From Streptomyces sp. NBC_00576 (GTDB lineage Bacteria > Actinomycetota > Actinomycetes > Streptomycetales > Streptomycetaceae): a stretch of 64,000 nucleotides of DNA. Made by a program: the position numbers and the translations under genes. Location: positions 7,626,001 through 7,690,000 of the forward strand of contig NZ_CP107780.1 of the NCBI RefSeq assembly GCF_036345175.1, read 5' to 3'. The notes under the pieces are model-generated. The model was given only the letters and a program-made list of their open reading frames with translations. It did no database searches and was not told the DNA's origin. Positions within the stretch are counted from its first letter, which is position 1. The number at the start of each line of letters is the position of its first letter. Positions 59,853 through 64,000 of this stretch are shown in pieces.

Positions 59853-59871
59853 CTGGGGGCGCAGCCCCCAG
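59853..59871. terminator. Hairpin terminator within a Streptomyces REP-like repeat
   Basis: CTGGGGGC (59853-59860) and GCCCCCAG (59864-59871) with a 3-nt loop. It is part of a GC-rich block (about 59785-59905) with further small hairpins (GGGGCCCC, GGCCCCTTCAGGGCC), downstream of the minus-strand SanA/YdcF-like gene. Confidence 0.7.
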
Positions 59872-59919
59872 GAACGGGATGGGACGGGTAGGGGCGGCGG
59901 GGGCGAACAAACCGGGCGT

Positions 59920-60624
59920 TCACCCACGCAAAGCCCGCTGCACCCCCACCTCCACCGGCCCCAAAAACCGCGGATCAGGCTTGAACACCGCATCCAACGC
60001 AGCCTTCCCCGCTGCGAAGATCTCCCTCGCCCCGCCGTAGTACCACGTCACGTCATGCCGAGCCTCGACCCCGACCCCGTACGACTCCACCCCCGCCGCC
60101 TCGCACAACGCGACCGCACGACGTATATGGAACCCCTGACTGATCAGCACGGCCCGGTCGACCCCGAATATCTTCTTCGCGCGGACACAGGAGTCCCATG
60201 TGTCGAACCCGGCGTAGTCGCTCACGATCCGCCCGTCCGGCACCCCGTGCCGTGTCAGATACGCCCGCATCGCATCCGGCTCGTCGTAGTCCTCCCGGCT
60301 GTTGTCCCCGGTGACGAGCACCACCCGGACCCGCCCGGCCCGATACAGCTGCGCCGCCGCGTCCAACCGGTGCGCGAGGTACGGAGACGGCTCCCCGCCC
60401 CACAACCCGGCACCGAACACGACGGCGACGTCGGTACGCGGCGCGTCCGAGACATCGCGCAGCCGGTCTCCGGCGGCGACGAACATCCACGTGGCCGGCA
60501 ACAACGCCAGCACGCACAGCGCCATCACGACCTGCACGGCCCGCCGCTGCCCAGCCCGCGTACGAGGCAGACGCACACGCGAACGCAAGGACACCCACGA
60601 TCCACGCGCCTTCGGACTGCTCAT
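59920..60624 (-). CDS. SanA/YdcF-like (DUF218) membrane protein
   Basis: A 234-aa protein with one N-terminal membrane helix (VVMALCVLALLPATWMFVAA) and an extracytoplasmic DUF218 domain. The family blocks are VAVVFGAGLWGGEPSPYLAHR, VRVVLVTGDNSREDYDE, GFDTWDSCVRAKKIFG and LISQGFHIRRAV, which contains the conserved His. SanA-like proteins affect envelope permeability and vancomycin exclusion at high temperature in enteric bacteria; the biochemical activity is unknown. GGGAGGG precedes ATG 60624. Confidence 0.9.
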   Translation of the reverse strand: MSSPKARGSWVSLRSRVRLPRTRAGQRRAVQVVMALCVLALLPATWMFVAAGDRLRDVSDAPRTDVAVVFGAGLWGGEPSPYLAHRLDAAAQLYRAGRVRVVLVTGDNSREDYDEPDAMRAYLTRHGVPDGRIVSDYAGFDTWDSCVRAKKIFGVDRAVLISQGFHIRRAVALCEAAGVESYGVGVEARHDVTWYYGGAREIFAAGKAALDAVFKPDPRFLGPVEVGVQRALRG

Positions 60625-60776
60625 CGGACGGGTCCCTCCCAGGTGGCCCTCGGCGGCCTTCGATCAAGAAAGACGCCCCCGCCACCGCCCCGGTTCACCG
60701 CCCCTGGCGTGACCAGCCTCACTCCCACACAAAAAACCGCAGGTCAAGACACCTCACACACCCCCTGTATCCCACC

Positions 60777-60802
60777 GTGAACCCCCGGAAAAGACCCGTC
60801 AC
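60777..60802 (+). promoter_or_regulatory. Weak GlnR-like site before the sirohydrochlorin chelatase gene
   Basis: GTGAA-n6-GAAAA (60777-60792) followed after 5 bp by GTCAC (60798-60802). Each element is 4/5 or 5/5 to the GlnR gTnAc/GaAAc half-sites, but the spacing is imperfect. It lies about 45 bp before the proposed start. Confidence 0.3.
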
Positions 60803-60846
60803 CAATGCGCAACGGCATGGCAACCTCGTACCGTCACGATCGGTAC

Positions 60847-61749
60847 ATGACGGCGTCGCCCCCTGTTTACGACGAGCAGCTCCCGCAGAGCCCCCGGCCG
60901 ACCGGAGGCGCCCACCTCGAAAGTACGGCGCAAATCATGGACCGGATCACCAGCCAGCTCGGCAGCCAGCTCAGCCTCGTCTCGCTCGACGGCAGCCGAC
61001 GCCCCGCCCCGCCCGCACTCGTCCTCGTTGCCCACGGCAGCCGCGACCCGCGTGCCCTGAGCACCGTGAGCGCGCTCGCCGAGCGCGTGCGCGAACTGCG
61101 CCCGGACCTGCCCGTGCGCCTGGGGCACATCGAGCTGAACGCGCCCCTGCTCCCGGACACGCTTGCGGGACTCGGCACCGCCGAGGCCGTTCTCGTACCG
61201 CTGCTGCTCAGCCGCGGCTACCACATCAAGCAGGACATCCCGGAGATGGCCGCGGCGGCCTCGGCACGCACGCGCGTGGCGACCCCGCTCGGCCCGCACC
61301 CCCTGCTCGTCGAAACCCTGTACGCCCGCCTCGTCGAGGCCGGCTGGCGCACCCGGATGACCGACGAGCAGCGCCGGTCTAGCGCGGTCGTCCTCGCCGC
61401 CGCGGGTTCCCGCGACCCGGAGTCGGACGTCGACACCCGCCGCACCGCTCAGCTTCTCGCCGAACGCCTGGGCGTGCCCGTCGTACCCGCGTACGCCACC
61501 ACCGCCGCGCCGACCGTCCCCGCCGCCGTACGCGCCCTGGCCGCCCGTGGCCGCCACCGGGTCGCCGTGGCCTCGTACTTCACCGCCCCGGGCCGCTTCG
61601 CCACGGAGTGCGCCGAGGCGGCCCCCTGGATCGCCACGGCCCCCCTGGGCGCCCACCCGGCCATGGCCCGCCTGATCCTCCACCGCTACGACCAGGCAAT
61701 CGCGGCCCCCGAGACGTCCTTGCCCCGGGAACTGGCCCCGGCTGTATAG
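60847..61749 (+). CDS. Sirohydrochlorin chelatase (CbiX-type)
   Basis: Enzyme of about 300 aa with two tandem CbiX half-domains, one starting LVLVAHGSRDPRAL (metal-binding His) and the second VVLAAAGSRDPESDV, where the His is replaced by Ala. Middle blocks are LGHIELNAPLLPDTLAGL and LVPLLLSRGYHIKQDIPEM. It inserts iron or cobalt into sirohydrochlorin, the last step to siroheme, which NirB needs. The location among nitrate-assimilation genes suits that role. ATG 60847 is chosen by homology; in-frame ATGs at 60805 and 60817 are alternatives, since no clear Shine-Dalgarno exists. Confidence 0.88.
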   Translation: MTASPPVYDEQLPQSPRPTGGAHLESTAQIMDRITSQLGSQLSLVSLDGSRRPAPPALVLVAHGSRDPRALSTVSALAERVRELRPDLPVRLGHIELNAPLLPDTLAGLGTAEAVLVPLLLSRGYHIKQDIPEMAAAASARTRVATPLGPHPLLVETLYARLVEAGWRTRMTDEQRRSSAVVLAAAGSRDPESDVDTRRTAQLLAERLGVPVVPAYATTAAPTVPAAVRALAARGRHRVAVASYFTAPGRFATECAEAAPWIATAPLGAHPAMARLILHRYDQAIAAPETSLPRELAPAV

Positions 61750-61806
61750 GGGCGCGGGGCTGTATCGATTTGCGGCTCCGCCGCGTGGGCGCGATCAGCC
61801 ACAACG
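61748..61806 (+). repeat. Dispersed Streptomyces intergenic repeat, long form
   Basis: Starts AGGGGCGCGGGG and ends GCGCGATCAGCCACAACG, like the copies at 3553 and 12617, but the six-base centre is replaced by about 30 bp (CTGTATCGATTTGCGGCTCC and more). It overlaps the chelatase stop region. Confidence 0.75.
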
Positions 61807-61896
61807 CGCCCGCACCCGCCCACAACAAGTCCCGGCAGACGCGCAGGCGAAATCACACACGCCCAAATTGTCAGTACCTGCCCTTACTGTCGAACC

Positions 61897-63276
61897 ATGG
61901 AAGGCACACGCACCAACCCGACCCCCACCCCCCAACCCCCCGAAAACGACACCACCCCCACCCCCTACGCCCCGACGGCACTCGCCCGCTGGGCAACGGA
62001 ACCCGACAAACGCCCAGGCCGCACCGCCTTCCAACGCGACCGCGCCCGCGTACTGCACTCCTCCGCCCTGCGAAGGCTCGCCGGCAAAACCCAGGTGGTG
62101 ACGCCCGGCACCCGCAGCCAGGTCTGGGACGCCAGCCCCCGCACCCGCCTCACGCACTCCCTGGAATGCGCCCAGGTCGGCCGCGAACTCGGCGCCGCCC
62201 TCGGCTGCGATCCCGACCTCGTCGAGGCGGCCTGCCTCTCCCACGACCTGGGCCACCCGCCCTTCGGGCACAACGGCGAACAGGCGCTCAACGAGTTCGC
62301 GGCGGACTGCGGAGGCTTCGAGGGCAACGCCCAGTCCCTGCGGCTCCTCACCCGGATCGAACCGAAACGCTTCGTACCTCGTGGCCGTCTCGAAGCCACA
62401 GGTGAATTCGAAACCACGGGCGAATTCGGAACCGCCGGTGACCTGGTCAGCGTGGGCCTCAACCTCACCCGGGCCACCCTCGACGCCGCCACCAAGTACC
62501 CCTGGCCGCGCGGCGCGCACCCCACCGACCCCGCCTCCCCGAAGTTCGGTGTCTACGACGACGACCGACCGGTCTTCGACTGGGTCCGCCAGGGCGCGCC
62601 GGGTACGCGGACGACCTTCGAGGCCCAGGTCATGGACTGGGCGGACGACGTGGCGTACTCGGTGCACGACGTCGAGGACGGGCTGCACGCCGGTCACATC
62701 GACCCCAACTGCCTGCAAGCCGAGCTCGAGCGCCAGGAGATCTTCCAGGTCGCCACCGGTCGGTACGTGGCCGCGGACACCGACCCCGCCGAACTCGCCG
62801 AGGCCCTCGACCGCCTCCTCGCCCAGGAGTGGTGGCCGCACGGCTACGACGGCACGGCCGTCGCCCAGGCCCGCCTCAAGGACGCCGCCAGTCAGCTCAT
62901 CGGTCGCTTCTGCCTGGCCGCGGAGGGCGCCACGCGCGCGGAGTACGGCAGCGGCCGGCTCACGCGGTACGTGGCGGAACTGGTCGTCCCGCGCGCGGCG
63001 CGGCTGGAGTGCGCGGTCCTCAAGGCGGTCGCCGACCGGTACGTGATGCAGCGCGCCGAACAGGAACGGCTCCGCGCGGACCAGCGCATCATCGTCGCCG
63101 AACTCGCCGAGGCCCTCACCGCCCGCGCCCCGGACGGCCTGGACCCCCAGTTCCGCGCGCTGTTCGACGAGGCGGCCGACGACCGTGCGCGCAAGCGGGT
63201 GATCGTCGACCAGATCGCGTCCCTCACCGACGCGTCGGCGCGTTCGCTGCACGCGCACCTGAAGGGCCGTATATGA
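61897..63276 (+). CDS. dgt: Deoxyguanosinetriphosphate triphosphohydrolase (dGTPase-like)
   Basis: HD-superfamily enzyme of 459 aa that hydrolyses dNTPs to deoxynucleosides and triphosphate. The metal-binding HD motif is SHDLGHPPFGHNGEQAL (about residues 112-128). Flanking blocks are FQRDRARVLHSSALRRLAGK, SPRTRLTHSLECAQ, and the second-metal Asp in VMDWADDVAYSVHDVEDG. A short repeat insert (TGEFETTGEFGTAGD, residues about 168-182) interrupts the loop before LVSVGLNLTRATLDAATKYPW. Pro/Thr-rich residues make up the first 25 positions. The gene stands alone on its strand between the chelatase and an FAD reductase. Confidence 0.94.
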   Translation: MEGTRTNPTPTPQPPENDTTPTPYAPTALARWATEPDKRPGRTAFQRDRARVLHSSALRRLAGKTQVVTPGTRSQVWDASPRTRLTHSLECAQVGRELGAALGCDPDLVEAACLSHDLGHPPFGHNGEQALNEFAADCGGFEGNAQSLRLLTRIEPKRFVPRGRLEATGEFETTGEFGTAGDLVSVGLNLTRATLDAATKYPWPRGAHPTDPASPKFGVYDDDRPVFDWVRQGAPGTRTTFEAQVMDWADDVAYSVHDVEDGLHAGHIDPNCLQAELERQEIFQVATGRYVAADTDPAELAEALDRLLAQEWWPHGYDGTAVAQARLKDAASQLIGRFCLAAEGATRAEYGSGRLTRYVAELVVPRAARLECAVLKAVADRYVMQRAEQERLRADQRIIVAELAEALTARAPDGLDPQFRALFDEAADDRARKRVIVDQIASLTDASARSLHAHLKGRI

Positions 63277-63394
63277 CCCGTATGCGCCCGCATATGACAC
63301 AGATGTGACCCTGCGTGGCCTGATCGGGCCACACCCTCTTCCCCCATCACACTCCGTGCGGGACGCTCGCCAGGGGGCATCCGTACACAAGGCA

Positions 63395-63434
63395 CGAGCA
63401 ACACGCGACACGAGCAACACGAGCAACACGCGGC
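63395..63434 (+). repeat. Short tandem ACACGAGCA-type repeats
   Basis: Four near-copies of a 9-10 bp unit (AACACGCG/ACACGAGCA) lie between dgt and the FAD reductase, just before the AGGAGG site. No function is evident. Confidence 0.6.
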
Positions 63435-63459
63435 ACCCGTTATTACGAGGAGGCATGAA

Positions 63460-64000
63460 GTGGTCGACGCGGATCAGACATTCGTCATCGTCGGAGGCGG
63501 ACTGGCCGGCGCCAAGGCGGCGGAGACGCTCCGGACGGAGGGCTTCACCGGCCGCGTGATACTGATCTGCGACGAACGCGACCACCCGTACGAGCGTCCC
63601 CCGCTCTCCAAGGGCTACCTCCTGGGCAAGGAGGAGCGCGACAGCGTCTTCGTCCACGAACCCGCCTGGTACGCGCGCAACGACATCGAACTCCACCTCG
63701 GCCAGACCGTCGACGCCATCGACCGTACGGCGAAGACGGTCCGATTCGGCGACGACGGCACCCTTGTCCACTACGACAAACTGCTCATCGCCACCGGCGC
63801 CGAGCCGCGCCGTCTCGACATCCCCGGCACCGGCCTGGCCGGCGTCCACCATCTGCGCCGCCTCGCGCACGCCGAGCGCCTCAAGGGCGTCCTGGCCGCC
63901 CTGGGCCGCGACAACGGCCACATCGTGATCGCCGGCGCCGGCTGGATCGGCCTGGAGGTCGCGGCGGCCGCGCGGGAGTACGGCGCCGAGGTGACCGTCG
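63460..64000 (+). CDS. FAD-dependent NAD(P)H ferredoxin/putidaredoxin-type reductase (partial, runs off the window)
   Basis: The first 180 residues of a pyridine-nucleotide-disulphide-type reductase starting at GTG 63460, with AGGAGG 6 bp upstream. The FAD loop is VIVGGGLAGAKAAETLR, PYERPPLSKGYLLGKEERDS is typical of ferredoxin reductases acting with Rieske or P450 partners, and LLIATGAEPRR follows. The NAD-binding loop IAGAGWIGLEVAAAA lies at the right edge. The partner protein is outside the window. Confidence 0.92.
   Translation, partial: MVDADQTFVIVGGGLAGAKAAETLRTEGFTGRVILICDERDHPYERPPLSKGYLLGKEERDSVFVHEPAWYARNDIELHLGQTVDAIDRTAKTVRFGDDGTLVHYDKLLIATGAEPRRLDIPGTGLAGVHHLRRLAHAERLKGVLAALGRDNGHIVIAGAGWIGLEVAAAAREYGAEVTV

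Noticed and set aside
1..64000. tRNA, rRNA or CRISPR loci
   Set aside because: No T-loop-like GGTTCGAnTCC context with cloverleaf pairing and no regularly spaced repeat/spacer array was seen.

Overview
The window is a 64 kb piece of a high-GC actinobacterial chromosome, almost certainly Streptomyces. Third codon positions are nearly all G or C, GTG starts and 1-4 bp stop/start overlaps are common, and the protein families are typical of the genus (SoxR-type flavin reductase, S-adenosyl methyltransferases of the DUF574 type, class F sortase, phage-type large serine integrase). From memory, the gene content recalls the S. coelicolor region holding nasA, nirB and ppdK, but no search was run. No rRNA, tRNA or CRISPR array was recognised.

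Layout. 0-12.6 kb: start of a sensor kinase, an ABC/FtsX export pair, two MFS exporters (one divergent from an XRE regulator), a MEDS-domain protein, a large NB-ARC/LuxR regulator and dusB. 12.7-22.9 kb: an LTA-synthase-like membrane sulfatase, a two-gene glycogen-debranching/glycoside-hydrolase operon with a divergent ROK regulator, and ppdK. 23-30.6 kb: small accessory genes (methyltransferase, zinc-ribbon protein, VOC protein, nucleotidyltransferase, hypothetical), a Tat-exported PhoX-like protein and an OmpR-type two-component system. 30.8-35.3 kb: carbonic anhydrase coupled to a SulP transporter, a methyltransferase and an SDR. 35.4-40.7 kb: the nitrite reductase operon (FAD oxidoreductase, nirB, nirD) and a TauE/SafE permease. 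40.8-43.99 kb: sortase and a probable surface substrate, a SoxR-box flavin reductase, a broken ArsR gene and a YqeY-like protein. 44.1-47.55 kb: a probable integrated element (hypothetical protein, lipoprotein, large serine recombinase) whose integrase starts exactly where a monooxygenase gene starts. 48-50.6 kb: a second DUF574 methyltransferase and a thermolysin-like protease. 50.8-57 kb: a six-gene ebo-type metabolite-traffic cluster. 57-64 kb: GAF protein, nasA, SanA/YdcF-like protein, sirohydrochlorin chelatase, dGTPase and the start of an FAD reductase.

How the parts connect. Nitrate assimilation is spread over the window: NasA (nitrate to nitrite), NirBD (nitrite to ammonium) and a sirohydrochlorin chelatase that could supply siroheme for NirB. 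The nirB operon and nasA carry GlnR-like arrays with the same 38-bp architecture, 23 bp upstream of each start codon. The most intriguing system is the ebo-type cluster: a UbiA prenyltransferase, a TIM-barrel isomerase-like protein, EboA, a TatD-like hydrolase, EboE and a phosphodiesterase-like EboF. It lacks the sugar-phosphate cyclase (EboD) of the described clusters. A second theme is that many genes here carry in-frame simple-sequence expansions at termini or linkers.
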